Part shown: positions 45,900-55,090 of the stretch, one piece after another
How the letters are laid out: each line of letters begins with the position of its first letter
Numbering within the stretch: position 1 is the stretch's first letter
NCBI GenBank assembly: GCA_965660625.1
Contig: CBFIAR010000001.1
Location: forward strand, 186,001-250,000
Direction: 5' to 3'
Length of the DNA: 64,000 nt
From: Glaciecola sp965660625
Lineage (GTDB): Bacteria > Pseudomonadota > Gammaproteobacteria > Enterobacterales > Alteromonadaceae
The notes under the pieces: generated by a model
What the model saw: the letters and a program-made list of their open reading frames with translations, nothing else
Database searches by the model: none
Told to the model about the DNA's origin: nothing
Translations under genes and position numbers: made by a program

Positions 45900-47501
45900 C
45901 TATCGGTTAATACGTCTTCGTTCAAAATCTCGAATGCGCTCTGAATATTTTTGTAGACCTTGTTTGGTCAATACTCCACGGCTGCCATCGAGGATCTGAC
46001 AGCCAAATTCATCGGCCAATTTTCGCGCTGCGTTGTGCATCATATTAAAGACTTGTTGCGGATCACCTTCAATAGGCAGCATCATAAACAAAGATAAACC
46101 GCGGGTACTAAATGTCTCGATGCTGTCGATATCAAAAACACCCGGTTTAAACAAATTAGCTAGAGAGAATAAAACCGGTCCTTTGCCATTCGTAGTTACG
46201 TGTCGATGAAAAATATCTTGCTCGCCAAATTTTAAGCCTAGGGTTAATAACATTGGGAGAAGCGCCGCCCCGCTAATTTCTCGTTCTTCGGGCGCTCTAA
46301 CATTTAAAACAAGAACATCCGTTGCTTGCTCATTCTGTTTTGCGCTGCTTCCAGCATGGGTGCTTGTAGATTGTATGCTCGACGCAGGTTGCTGCGTTGT
46401 TGTCGGTGTTTGTCTTGTAATAGGCTTTGTATCAGCTGAAGGCTCTTTATGAGCTGAAGGCTCTTTATGAGCTGAAGGCTCTTCACTCGAATCACTCGAG
46501 AAGTCAATTCGCATTTGTTCTTCGTTAAGTTTACTCTTTGACTGCATTTCTGGTTCTTTACGAATAACATCCGCGACACTCTTTTTGCGGCGAGAAACGA
46601 GTTTTCTTGCTTGATCTGCTAAACTAATAGGTTTTACCGGCTCTACAGGCGTCTGTTCTTCAGTATCAAGTTTGAATTCAGGCTCGATTCTACCTCTGGC
46701 GTCGATTTTATTTTGAACTCCAAGGTCATGTTCATATTTGTCTTCAATCTCAGTCATTTTGTTCACTTGAGGGTTAACCTCAGGGCTTGCTGCAACTGAT
46801 TTTAATAAAAATGGCGGCGGTTCTGGTATATCAGGGTCATCTTGTTTTGGTGATTGTCGATGTGAGGTTTCGATTATTTTTGTGGTACGCTGAAAAGCGG
46901 GTTTTGGTTGCGTCACAACACTACCATATAGTTTGGGCGTGGTTTTATCGAGCTCTTCTACTGGTTTGCCAAAATCCATATCACTGCGTTCCAAAGATAA
47001 ATCATCATCTAAGGCTAAGTCTTTGCCAATCTCATTTTTAAGTGAAACGGTATTTTCATCTGCTTCAGCAGTACTATCGCTATCATCGCTTGACTCAAAA
47101 TCAATGTTTTTATTATGCTGACGCCCAGACTTTACGTCGTCAACATCATCTTGGGCTTCCGAGTACTTCAGGTTGTCTTCTTCAGAATGCAGGTTATCGA
47201 TGATATCGTCATCATAATCTGCACGATCGTGACCATTGTCATTGTTTGTGTCTTCTTCATCATTCTCGTTATTGACTGTTTTATTCGTCGAAATAACTCT
47301 GACACTGCCGACACCGTGTGCATCAAACTTATCATCGTCGTCACCTAACGATGGCTCGTTCTTATTATTCCAGTCTCTGGATTCAAATTTTGCTTTTTCA
47401 TTGCCTTTCGCATTTTTCCTAATTGTCCACATTCCGTGAGCAAGGATAGCGATAATTGCAACAATACCAAAAATCAAAAATGTTAAGCGCAAATCTTCCA
47501 T
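45900..47501 (-). CDS. zipA: Cell division protein ZipA with an unusually long linker
   Basis: Essential divisome protein that tethers FtsZ to the inner membrane. The N-terminal membrane segment (LRLTFLIFGIVAIIAILAHGMW) and the C-terminal FtsZ-binding domain (LVLNVRAPEEREISGAALLPML to the end) are clear. At 533 residues it is about 200 longer than the E. coli protein (328). The extra length is a low-complexity linker, first very acidic (DDDDKFDAHG, NENDEEDTNNDNGHDRADYDDD), then Pro/Gln/Ser-rich. It includes an in-frame 18-bp tandem repeat at 46435-46484 giving EPSAHK units. Operon smc-zipA-ligA. Confidence 0.95.
   Translation of the reverse strand: MEDLRLTFLIFGIVAIIAILAHGMWTIRKNAKGNEKAKFESRDWNNKNEPSLGDDDDKFDAHGVGSVRVISTNKTVNNENDEEDTNNDNGHDRADYDDDIIDNLHSEEDNLKYSEAQDDVDDVKSGRQHNKNIDFESSDDSDSTAEADENTVSLKNEIGKDLALDDDLSLERSDMDFGKPVEELDKTTPKLYGSVVTQPKPAFQRTTKIIETSHRQSPKQDDPDIPEPPPFLLKSVAASPEVNPQVNKMTEIEDKYEHDLGVQNKIDARGRIEPEFKLDTEEQTPVEPVKPISLADQARKLVSRRKKSVADVIRKEPEMQSKSKLNEEQMRIDFSSDSSEEPSAHKEPSAHKEPSADTKPITRQTPTTTQQPASSIQSTSTHAGSSAKQNEQATDVLVLNVRAPEEREISGAALLPMLLTLGLKFGEQDIFHRHVTTNGKGPVLFSLANLFKPGVFDIDSIETFSTRGLSLFMMLPIEGDPQQVFNMMHNAARKLADEFGCQILDGSRGVLTKQGLQKYSERIRDFERRRINR
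46435..46484. repeat. zipA: 18-bp tandem repeat inside zipA
   Basis: GCTGAAGGCTCTTTATGA occurs twice in full (46435-46452, 46453-46470) and a third time for 13 bases (46471-46483) before diverging. It encodes the hexapeptide unit EPSAHK on the minus strand. The unit keeps the frame, so copy-number change would only lengthen or shorten the linker. Confidence 0.85.
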
Positions 47502-47522
47502 TTTAAACTACTCTACTTATTA

Positions 47523-50500
47523 TTATTCTGCGATAGCTAAAGCTTCTTCTACATCAACCGCGACCATCCTAGACACTCCAGGCTCCGCCATGGTAACACC
47601 CGTCAAATGGCTTGCCATTTCCATTGCCACTTTGTTGTGCGTGATGTAGATAAATTGCACGGTTTTTGACATTTCTGAAACCAATTTACAGAAACGTCCT
47701 ACATTTGCATCATCTAAAGGCGCGTCTACTTCATCGAGTAAACAAAACGGCGCCGGATTCAGTCTGAAGATGGCAAAGACTAATGATAATGCGGTTAGCG
47801 CTTTTTCTCCACCAGAAAGAAGGTGGATTGTACTATTTTTCTTACCCGGTGGTCGCGCCATAATTGTAACACCTGTATCTAGCATATCATCTTCTGTTAG
47901 TGCAAGGTGAGCACTGCCGCCTCCAAAGACTTTAGGAAACAACATTTTTAAGTCAGTGTTGATTTGCTCAAACGTTGCTTTAAAGCGACTTCGAGTCTCT
48001 TTATCTATTTTTTTAATCGCGTTTTCCAGGGTTTCTAACGCTTGCGATAAGTCGTCATTTTGATCATCTAAATAACGTTTTCTTAGCGATTGTGATTCAA
48101 ACTCTTCTACAGCGGCCAGATTAACCGCGCCTAAACGAGACAAAGATGAGGTGGTTTTTTCAAGGTTTATCTGCCATATTTCCTCGTTAATATCTTCAGG
48201 TAAGTTATCCAAAATTGGCTTTAATGCTTGCTGCATCTCTTCTAATTGTTCAATGTAGGACTGAGCACGCACCTTATTACCCTCTGCTTGTAAATTCTTA
48301 CTGTCTATCTCCGCTTTAATCCTCTCGGCTGCTTGATTGATACCTAACTGGCCTTTTTCTGCTTCTAAAAGCTTCTCATCAACCTCGGCAAGCATCTCCT
48401 GTATTTCATTCTGGCGCTGTTGTTGTAAGGTCTTGTTGTGCAGAAGAGTTTGTAGCCTTTGTTGCTGATCGTCGAAAGGCATTAATAACTCTTCTACCTC
48501 TTCTTGCAGCATTGCTATTTTGTCTTTGCTTTCATTAATCTGTTCTTCACGGTTTACCTGCTTATCTTTTAACAATGTATATTTGTTTTTAGCTTGCTGC
48601 ACCTGCATAGCCAATTCATGAGATTGTGACACCAACTGTTCGACTTGAGAGCGAGTTAATTGCGCGTTCGCCTGCAAACCTTCTGCACAAGCCATCTGAT
48701 CATCCAATACTTCCTCAAATTGAGCCAACTCCATTGCAAATACTTCCCCTTGTTCGTTTAGCATTTGAAGCGTTTCTAACTCTTCTTCAGCACTCATTCG
48801 GTAACGCTCTAACTCTTCACATACTCGCTCATGACGCATTTTTTGTTGAGTTAAGTGTTGCTGAAGTTGGGTCAACTGCGTGCTAAATTTAAAAATCTGC
48901 TCTGCGTAGTTTGTGCAAAGCGATTTTGCGTCGTCTATCAAAGCACTTAGCTGTTTGAGAGATAACGCAGTCAATGCGGCTGCACGATCGGCAATTTCTA
49001 AGTGCTGTTTTTGTTTTTCTACCTGTGTTGTCAACGACGCTATTTCTGCACTTCGACTCAGAGATGCGTCAACAAGAGCACCAGCACCATTAATCAACAT
49101 GTCTTTAAATAACCATAAACCGCATGGTGTTATGAGTGAATAACCTGGAAGCAGATCTTTTTGCTTATGTATACCAGATTGCACACTCTCGACCAAACTG
49201 ATCGTATTTAGAAAATGTGGGATCGTAGGGTTGTTGATCTTTTCACCTAAACTTCCCTTCAACTTCTGATTTGTCATGTGTTTTTCAAACATGATTGCTT
49301 GACCATGCTTGATATCGAAGAAATGCGGCTCTACGTGCTCAATTTGCAATGCAGGTAATACACTTGGATTCGCAATATGTGAAAATACAATTTCACAACG
49401 CTCTTCATATCCTGGCTCAATATTTAAAAAGGAAGATAGTTCGAGTAATGAGGATTCAAATTGATCTGTCTCACTATCTATCAAACTCTTACTTTTAGAC
49501 CGACTGTTTTTGTTATGAATCTCTTGGAGGGCATCTTTCCTCGCTTGTAAGGTAATTAATGTACCTTTTTGTTGCTCCACCTCCGCGCTTGTTTTTCGAT
49601 GCGCTACCATCGCTTTTTGCTGGCGCTCTTGTGTGAACAATAAGGCTTCTTGCGCCTGCGCTAATCCCTCTTTCGCCAGTGTTAGTTCATTCTGAATATG
49701 TTCTAACTGTTGCGCAAGGATTGGCTGCTCTAGTTCAACCAATTCTTGTTTAAGTTCTTGAATGCGTGATTCAGTGCGCAGCTGCATGCTCATCGTGTTT
49801 TGGATTTGACCATGACAACTCTGAAGTTTCTGTTTTAAAGAATGGTACCTAATGTCGCTATCTCTGTTCTTTTCATTGAACTGGAGCAAGGCTTCTTCTG
49901 CCTCATATCTCTTCGCTTGTGCCTGCTCGACGGCTTCTTCAAGAAGCATCTTATTTGGCTCTAAGTTGACTAATTCATCCTCAACAATAACTAAGTCATC
50001 AGCGGTGTCTGAAAACAGTATTTGAGTTTGTTGCACTTGGCTGTGCAATTGTTGCAGTTCCATTTGAATTTGCTGTTGACGTTTTTTAGAGAATACCTGT
50101 GATTGCTCAATTTTGGTAATATCCGTGCTCACTTTGAAGATATCGTGTTGAATATCGTTTATTTCGAGCTTGTATACTTCTTGTTCTTCTCGATATTGAA
50201 TAATGCTGTTTTCATCAACGCGCTTAAGCGAAATAACTTCCTCTAATTCAATTCCCTTTTGTGTAATGTAAGCTTCAGCCTGGTTAATTAAGTCATTTTG
50301 TTTCAACCATCGGATCACAGCGAGTTGCGCTTTTAACTCTCGCTCAGATGCTTTTAGTTCTTTATATTTCGTAGCCGCCAGTGCTTGGCGTTGCAATTTA
50401 CTCAATTGCTCTGAAAGTTCGCCACGAACATCATCTAAGCGCTCTAAGTTTTCTTTTGTGTGCTTTATTCTATTTTCTGTTTCACGTCGGCGTTCTTTAT

Positions 50501-51017
50501 ACTTCGAAATACCTGCAGCCTCTTCTACGAAGACACGCAGTTCTTGTGGTCGACTTTCAATCAGCTTGGAAATCATACCTTGTTCAATAATAGCGTAGCT
50601 TCGAGGCCCAAGACCGGTGCCTAAAAATAAGTCGGTGATATCTCGCTTGCGACATTTACTGCCATTCAGAAGATAACTTGAAACCGCTTCTTTAGTCACG
50701 ATACGCTTCACGGACAGCTCGTTATAATTAGCATATTCACCCGCTATCCGGCCGGAAGAATTATCAAATACCAACTCAACAGAACACTGCGATACGGCTT
50801 TTCGCGCAGTCGAACCGTTAAAAATGACATCTGTCATGGCATCGCCACGCAAATTTTTTGCCGAACTCTCGCCTAATACCCATCGCACTGCATCAATAAC
50901 ATTGGATTTACCGCATCCGTTTGGCCCCACTACAGCAGTCATTTCACCCAGAAATGGTATTGTGGTAGGGTCTACAAATGATTTAAATCCAGCTAATTTA
51001 ATTTTCTTTAAGCGCAT
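47523..51017 (-). CDS. smc: Chromosome segregation protein SMC
   Basis: Condensin ATPase that organises chromosomes. The 1164-residue protein has the N-terminal Walker A VVGPNGCGKSNVIDAVRWVLGE, a first coiled coil (about 170-500), a hinge (about 510-650), a second coiled coil, and the C-terminal signature LLSGGEKALTALSLVFAIF with Walker B FCLLDEVDAPLDD. It heads the smc-zipA-ligA operon (21 bp to zipA). Partners ScpA and ScpB are not in the window. cysZ diverges from it. Confidence 0.97.
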   Translation of the reverse strand: MRLKKIKLAGFKSFVDPTTIPFLGEMTAVVGPNGCGKSNVIDAVRWVLGESSAKNLRGDAMTDVIFNGSTARKAVSQCSVELVFDNSSGRIAGEYANYNELSVKRIVTKEAVSSYLLNGSKCRKRDITDLFLGTGLGPRSYAIIEQGMISKLIESRPQELRVFVEEAAGISKYKERRRETENRIKHTKENLERLDDVRGELSEQLSKLQRQALAATKYKELKASERELKAQLAVIRWLKQNDLINQAEAYITQKGIELEEVISLKRVDENSIIQYREEQEVYKLEINDIQHDIFKVSTDITKIEQSQVFSKKRQQQIQMELQQLHSQVQQTQILFSDTADDLVIVEDELVNLEPNKMLLEEAVEQAQAKRYEAEEALLQFNEKNRDSDIRYHSLKQKLQSCHGQIQNTMSMQLRTESRIQELKQELVELEQPILAQQLEHIQNELTLAKEGLAQAQEALLFTQERQQKAMVAHRKTSAEVEQQKGTLITLQARKDALQEIHNKNSRSKSKSLIDSETDQFESSLLELSSFLNIEPGYEERCEIVFSHIANPSVLPALQIEHVEPHFFDIKHGQAIMFEKHMTNQKLKGSLGEKINNPTIPHFLNTISLVESVQSGIHKQKDLLPGYSLITPCGLWLFKDMLINGAGALVDASLSRSAEIASLTTQVEKQKQHLEIADRAAALTALSLKQLSALIDDAKSLCTNYAEQIFKFSTQLTQLQQHLTQQKMRHERVCEELERYRMSAEEELETLQMLNEQGEVFAMELAQFEEVLDDQMACAEGLQANAQLTRSQVEQLVSQSHELAMQVQQAKNKYTLLKDKQVNREEQINESKDKIAMLQEEVEELLMPFDDQQQRLQTLLHNKTLQQQRQNEIQEMLAEVDEKLLEAEKGQLGINQAAERIKAEIDSKNLQAEGNKVRAQSYIEQLEEMQQALKPILDNLPEDINEEIWQINLEKTTSSLSRLGAVNLAAVEEFESQSLRKRYLDDQNDDLSQALETLENAIKKIDKETRSRFKATFEQINTDLKMLFPKVFGGGSAHLALTEDDMLDTGVTIMARPPGKKNSTIHLLSGGEKALTALSLVFAIFRLNPAPFCLLDEVDAPLDDANVGRFCKLVSEMSKTVQFIYITHNKVAMEMASHLTGVTMAEPGVSRMVAVDVEEALAIAE

Positions 51018-51185
51018 GAATTTTTAATAAGTGCTGTTGGCAAAAAATAGGGTCCAATGATTATCGTATTAATGCCAATGTAACAAAAGTAAAACTTGGT
51101 AACAATTGTTCATTACATCTGCGTATTTAGCGCGATATACTAGTTGTTGGCGGTAGTAAAAATCACACAAAAATAAAGGGAACAC

Positions 51186-51923
51186 ATGAGTAATAGAAGT
51201 GGCGTTAGTTATTTTTTCGAAGGCTTTTCATTGATCAAAACAAAAGGACTTAAACGCTTTGTTTTTGTGCCCTTATTTATAAATTTGTTCTTATTTTCGA
51301 TGGCTTTTTACTTTCTATGGCCACAGTTGGAAATGGGTATAAACTATCTGCTGAATCTTATACCTGACTTTCTTGGCTGGTTGAAAACGGCATTGAGTTT
51401 CTTACTCTGGCCAATTGCTGTTATTTCAGTTTTACTCATCTTTGCTCTCATTTTTGGTACCTTAGCAAACTGGATAGCGGCGCCATTTAATGGTTTACTG
51501 AGTGAAAAAGTGGAACGCTATTTAACCGGCCAAGATCTGGGAAACGAAGGATTACTCAGCGCGGTAAAAGACATACCACGAACACTAGGTCGCGAACTTT
51601 CTAAAGTCTTATATTTTTTACCTCGCGCTGTCGGTTTCTTACTGTTATTTTTCGTGCTACCTGTTGTTGGCCAAGTTTTGTGGTTCTTATTCAGTGCCTG
51701 GATGATGGCCATACAATATTGTGATTATCCGTTCGACAATCATAAAATTTCCTTCCAGCAAATGCGACATGATTTAAATCAACGACGTGGGAAGTGTTTT
51801 AGTTTTGGTATTATGGTAAATATTTTCTCACTCATTCCGATTCTAAACTTCCTTGTTATGCCCGTTGCGATATGCGGTGCAACCTCATTGTGGGTCGATG
51901 AGTTTAATCAAAAGCAGCTATAG
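51186..51923 (+). CDS. cysZ: Sulfate transporter CysZ
   Basis: Inner-membrane protein for sulfate uptake in cysteine synthesis. The 245-residue length and the start SGVSYFFEGFSLIKTKGLKRFVFVPLFINLFLF match the family, with four or more hydrophobic segments and the conserved QYCDYPFDNHKISFQQMR. AAAGGGAAC precedes the ATG. It is divergent from smc, close to zipA-ligA as in E. coli, and its end overlaps the convergent next gene by 6 bp. Confidence 0.95.
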   Translation: MSNRSGVSYFFEGFSLIKTKGLKRFVFVPLFINLFLFSMAFYFLWPQLEMGINYLLNLIPDFLGWLKTALSFLLWPIAVISVLLIFALIFGTLANWIAAPFNGLLSEKVERYLTGQDLGNEGLLSAVKDIPRTLGRELSKVLYFLPRAVGFLLLFFVLPVVGQVLWFLFSAWMMAIQYCDYPFDNHKISFQQMRHDLNQRRGKCFSFGIMVNIFSLIPILNFLVMPVAICGATSLWVDEFNQKQL

Positions 51924-53564
51924 CATAGACCAAAAAATAGCCGTGGCGTCATCCTTATTTGCAAACGCAGCAATCGTTAGATTGTCATTAATAGTCGAAA
52001 CAAGCGCGTTATTAATAAGCACCTGACGCCACAATGTCCGATACACTCTGGGAATATTGGGCACCTCATGATATTCCAGAAAAGTCATTTGCTGAGTCGG
52101 TTTGAAAGATTCATATTGCGTATTTTTGCAGGTTCTAGAACGAGCAATGTGATGCAGAACAGGATGATTACTTTCCAATACCTGCAGCTGATTGTGTGCA
52201 TCTAAGGCTGCTTTCCAAGTATTCGCTCTGTCCAAAGGCAAATAACGAGATGGGATCGTTTCTTTGCCTACCGAATCAGCTAATTTTTGATCCTCCCTAT
52301 GTTCGCTTAATGTCAGCCCTACTGATGGAGCTTGTTTAACGTTAGCGCTTTTTATAGGATCTTCCGCTAGTATACTAGTAAGATTGTGACGATCCGCTTC
52401 GCTCTCTATTTGAAATGCCGCAGACAGCGGCGATAACAAAAGATTAGGCGCCACGTTTTTGCTGCAATGATACTCAGCCAAACTTTCCGGCAGTGCATAC
52501 TCATCAACAAAGCCAGCAAAGTGAGCAAGCTCATGCACAAAAACAGAATAAGTGTCAGTTTGATCAAGGAACATTACGCCATTGTTGACGTTTGCTTTGC
52601 CTTGCTCTGCGAACACAACCATGTGTGAAAAACTCAATGGCGTTTTTAACCGGCTGAGTGGATAAAGATCGCACCCCAATCTAGCCTCGTTGTCAAAATT
52701 ACTGCTGCAGATCAAACTGTTCTTTTCCAGCCAAATAGGCGGCAAAACACATAAGGGTAAATCGGCCAGCCTTTTATCTTTTTCAAACTGTTCTTGAAAA
52801 CCCATCGCTTGAATGAATGAAACCAGAGTCGTAGCAACAAACTGAATTGTTTGAGCGCAGTTTGGGGCTTGTGGAGCGACGTCTAATAACGAAGCTAAGG
52901 ATTTCATGTTATGTTGCTCAATAACTTGCAAAGCCGTTCGTGCAGGCCCAAAATTTTGTTCCGCTGCTTTATCAAAGTAAAGCGTAGATTCCTCAATTTT
53001 ATCTTGCTTCCAGTACAAGTTGGCCAGCTTAAAAGCACTAGATGCATCAAACGACGCGGCTTTTTCTAGCCATATAATTGCGTCTGAATTATCGTGAGAC
53101 TCGAATGTATATTTTGCCATTGATATAATGGCTGGTCTGTAGCCAGCTTCCGCAGATTTTTGCATCCAAAGTCGCTTATCATCATTTGAAGTTTGCAATA
53201 GTGCGTACTCAAATTGGCTTTGAGCATGCCCCATTTCAGCTGAGTTTTTCAGCCATAATTTTATTTCCGTTGGATTTTCGCTACGCATAGCGGCATAGTA
53301 AAGTGCTGCACTACTGCCTAGTTCACCGGCCAAACCTAACCAATAAGGGTCATCCGAATCAATTGCTAGTTTGGTCAATGCTGCAACTGCATCAGAATTA
53401 CTGCGTTTTACCAAAGGGTAGAGAAGATAGCCTGCTTGAGCATTCTGTAATACTAAATGTTGTGGTAAAACTCTCGTCGGTGAATGACAGTTATCGGCTT
53501 GCAAGAAAACGCCGATGCTGAGGACGCACAGCAATACTTTGAAAGAATTAATCACTAGCCTCAC
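51918..53564 (-). CDS. Exported Sel1-repeat protein fused to a putative zinc metallopeptidase domain
   Basis: A 548-residue protein with a signal-like N-terminus (SFKVLLCVLSIGVFLQA). Residues about 60-230 carry Sel1/TPR-like repeats (NSAEMGHAQSQFEYALL, KSAEAGYRPAIISMAKY, KAASFDASSAFKLANLYW). Residues about 300-370 contain HELAHFAGFVDEY (His344, Glu345, His348, Asp354), a zinc-peptidase motif of the HExxHxxGxxDEY form that resembles M64-type enzymes. The remaining C-terminus is not recognised. The start codon is GTG, at 53564 or at 53555. The substrate is unknown. It is downstream of nlpI (29 bp), itself a TPR lipoprotein that in E. coli recruits an envelope protease. Confidence 0.72.
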   Translation of the reverse strand: MRLVINSFKVLLCVLSIGVFLQADNCHSPTRVLPQHLVLQNAQAGYLLYPLVKRSNSDAVAALTKLAIDSDDPYWLGLAGELGSSAALYYAAMRSENPTEIKLWLKNSAEMGHAQSQFEYALLQTSNDDKRLWMQKSAEAGYRPAIISMAKYTFESHDNSDAIIWLEKAASFDASSAFKLANLYWKQDKIEESTLYFDKAAEQNFGPARTALQVIEQHNMKSLASLLDVAPQAPNCAQTIQFVATTLVSFIQAMGFQEQFEKDKRLADLPLCVLPPIWLEKNSLICSSNFDNEARLGCDLYPLSRLKTPLSFSHMVVFAEQGKANVNNGVMFLDQTDTYSVFVHELAHFAGFVDEYALPESLAEYHCSKNVAPNLLLSPLSAAFQIESEADRHNLTSILAEDPIKSANVKQAPSVGLTLSEHREDQKLADSVGKETIPSRYLPLDRANTWKAALDAHNQLQVLESNHPVLHHIARSRTCKNTQYESFKPTQQMTFLEYHEVPNIPRVYRTLWRQVLINNALVSTINDNLTIAAFANKDDATAIFWSML

Positions 53565-53593
53565 TCACTTGTCATCCTATATCCTTCATTCTA

Positions 53594-54526
53594 CTATCGA
53601 GTCGCTTCTACGCTCTGCTGTTCAGAATCGACACTGTCTTCTTTTCTTTTTTCTCGTAGCCTAGCCAACTCTACCCTAGAGAAACGATGTTCAACATATT
53701 CGAATACATTCGTGCTTAACGACAGCTTAAAGTAGTTCGAGGCTGTCACCTTGTTGCCAATATCGCTATGATACTTACCTAAATAAAAATAAGCCTCACA
53801 CAATCGATCATTCAGCTGCTTTTGACTGTTAACATCATCTACTAAGTCAGCGATAACCGCAGTTTCATCAACCTTGCCTAAATAAAAATCAACGATTGTC
53901 GTTGCCCAATTTTCTTCATCCAGATCTGTTCTATGTTTAGCAAGATTGACGAGTGCTTTATTTCGATCAACACTTTGCTCAACAATAAATGACCACAACA
54001 CACGATAAGGATCCTGCTTATCTTTTTCATAAAACCGGGCTAAATCAGAGACAGCAAGCCCTGCTCTTCCGCCGTAGTAAAGAGCAATACCTCTGTTTAG
54101 GATGGCAAACTCATAATCAGGGTTAATATCTAAGGTTGAGTCAAAGGACTCATAAGCCATGATGAAATCCATTTGCTGTATGTAATGAATGCCAATTGAA
54201 TTATGCGCTTCAGCCATATCTGGCTTCAATTCCAGTGCCTGCATAAAGTCATATCTAGCTAAACCCGATAAACCAACGCTGTCGTAAAGCATACCTCGTT
54301 GAAACAAAAGCTCAGCGCGTTCTTCGTCCTTTAACGGCGCTTGCGCAAGGATATGATTGTAGCGCGCAATGGCCATTTGCGAACGAGTATCAACAGGCTC
54401 AGGTTCAGCCAACAGTAAGTTCTCCATGGGTCTATGTGCGTCGTTACTTTGTATGGCGCACCCTGAAAGCAGCAGAGCTAATACTAAGCTGGCAATAATA
54501 CCTATGCGTTTTTTATTTACTTTCAC
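53594..54526 (-). CDS. nlpI: Lipoprotein NlpI
   Basis: Outer-membrane TPR lipoprotein that in E. coli acts as an adaptor for cell-wall endopeptidase turnover. From GTG 54526 the protein has 310 residues, with AAGGA 6 bases upstream and a clean lipoprotein signal (KKRIGIIASLVLALLLSGC). A longer frame from an ATG at 54577 would put 17 extra residues before the signal and is less likely. TPRs are clear (LFQRGMLYDSVGLSGLARYDFMQALELKPDMAEAHNSIG). In E. coli it follows pnp directly. Here a DUF1244 gene lies between. Confidence 0.92.
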   Translation of the reverse strand: MKVNKKRIGIIASLVLALLLSGCAIQSNDAHRPMENLLLAEPEPVDTRSQMAIARYNHILAQAPLKDEERAELLFQRGMLYDSVGLSGLARYDFMQALELKPDMAEAHNSIGIHYIQQMDFIMAYESFDSTLDINPDYEFAILNRGIALYYGGRAGLAVSDLARFYEKDKQDPYRVLWSFIVEQSVDRNKALVNLAKHRTDLDEENWATTIVDFYLGKVDETAVIADLVDDVNSQKQLNDRLCEAYFYLGKYHSDIGNKVTASNYFKLSLSTNVFEYVEHRFSRVELARLREKRKEDSVDSEQQSVEATR

Positions 54527-54637
54527 AAAATTCCTTACTAACCACCGTTCTATTTCAAAAAACAAAGGCGTATTCACACCTTTACAAATATCCTATGTGT
54601 CGGCTAAAGCACACTTTCAACAAAGTATAGCATGCGC

Positions 54638-54943
54638 TTATTTATCCTGCTTAGCCTCTCTTTTCGCATTGAATGCGCTTAATTGCTCTTCGGTAGCTGG
54701 TAATTGATGGTTGGTCTTCCACTCACCGTAAGACATTTTGTAAATAGCTTTTCGTGCTTCCTCATCAGTTAATGAAAAATCACGCTCTTGTGCTGCGGCT
54801 AAATACCACTTCGACAAACAATTTCTGCAAAAATCTGCTAACAACATCAATTCAATATTCTGAACCTGTTTGTTTTTGTCTAAATGATCGACGAGGCGTC
54901 TGAACGCTGCGGCTTCCACCTCAGTTCTTTGTTGTTCATTCAT
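54638..54943 (-). CDS. DUF1244 family protein
   Basis: A 101-residue soluble protein with the family core AAAFRRLVDHLDKNKQVQNIELMLLADFCRNCLSKWY, including the conserved FCRNCL, and a second motif MSYGEWKTNHQ. Members occur across proteobacteria and have no known biochemical role. It lies between the pnp terminator and nlpI. Confidence 0.85.
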   Translation of the reverse strand: MNEQQRTEVEAAAFRRLVDHLDKNKQVQNIELMLLADFCRNCLSKWYLAAAQERDFSLTDEEARKAIYKMSYGEWKTNHQLPATEEQLSAFNAKREAKQDK

Positions 54944-54987
54944 TTTATATCTCCTGAATGTTTTGTATGTCGAATATGTGAAATAAT

Positions 54988-55014
54988 AAAAAAGGAGCCG
55001 AAGCTCCTTTTTTT
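54988..55014. terminator. Rho-independent terminator of pnp
   Basis: AAAGGAGC and GCTCCTTT pair around CGAA, with a T-run on both strands. It lies 77 bp after the pnp stop on the minus strand. Confidence 0.9.
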
Positions 55015-55090
55015 ATATCATTTCTAACTCGAACCAGTACTCACCTATATCAATACTGTCAATGGCTAAAGCCATCTCACTCGAATTAAA

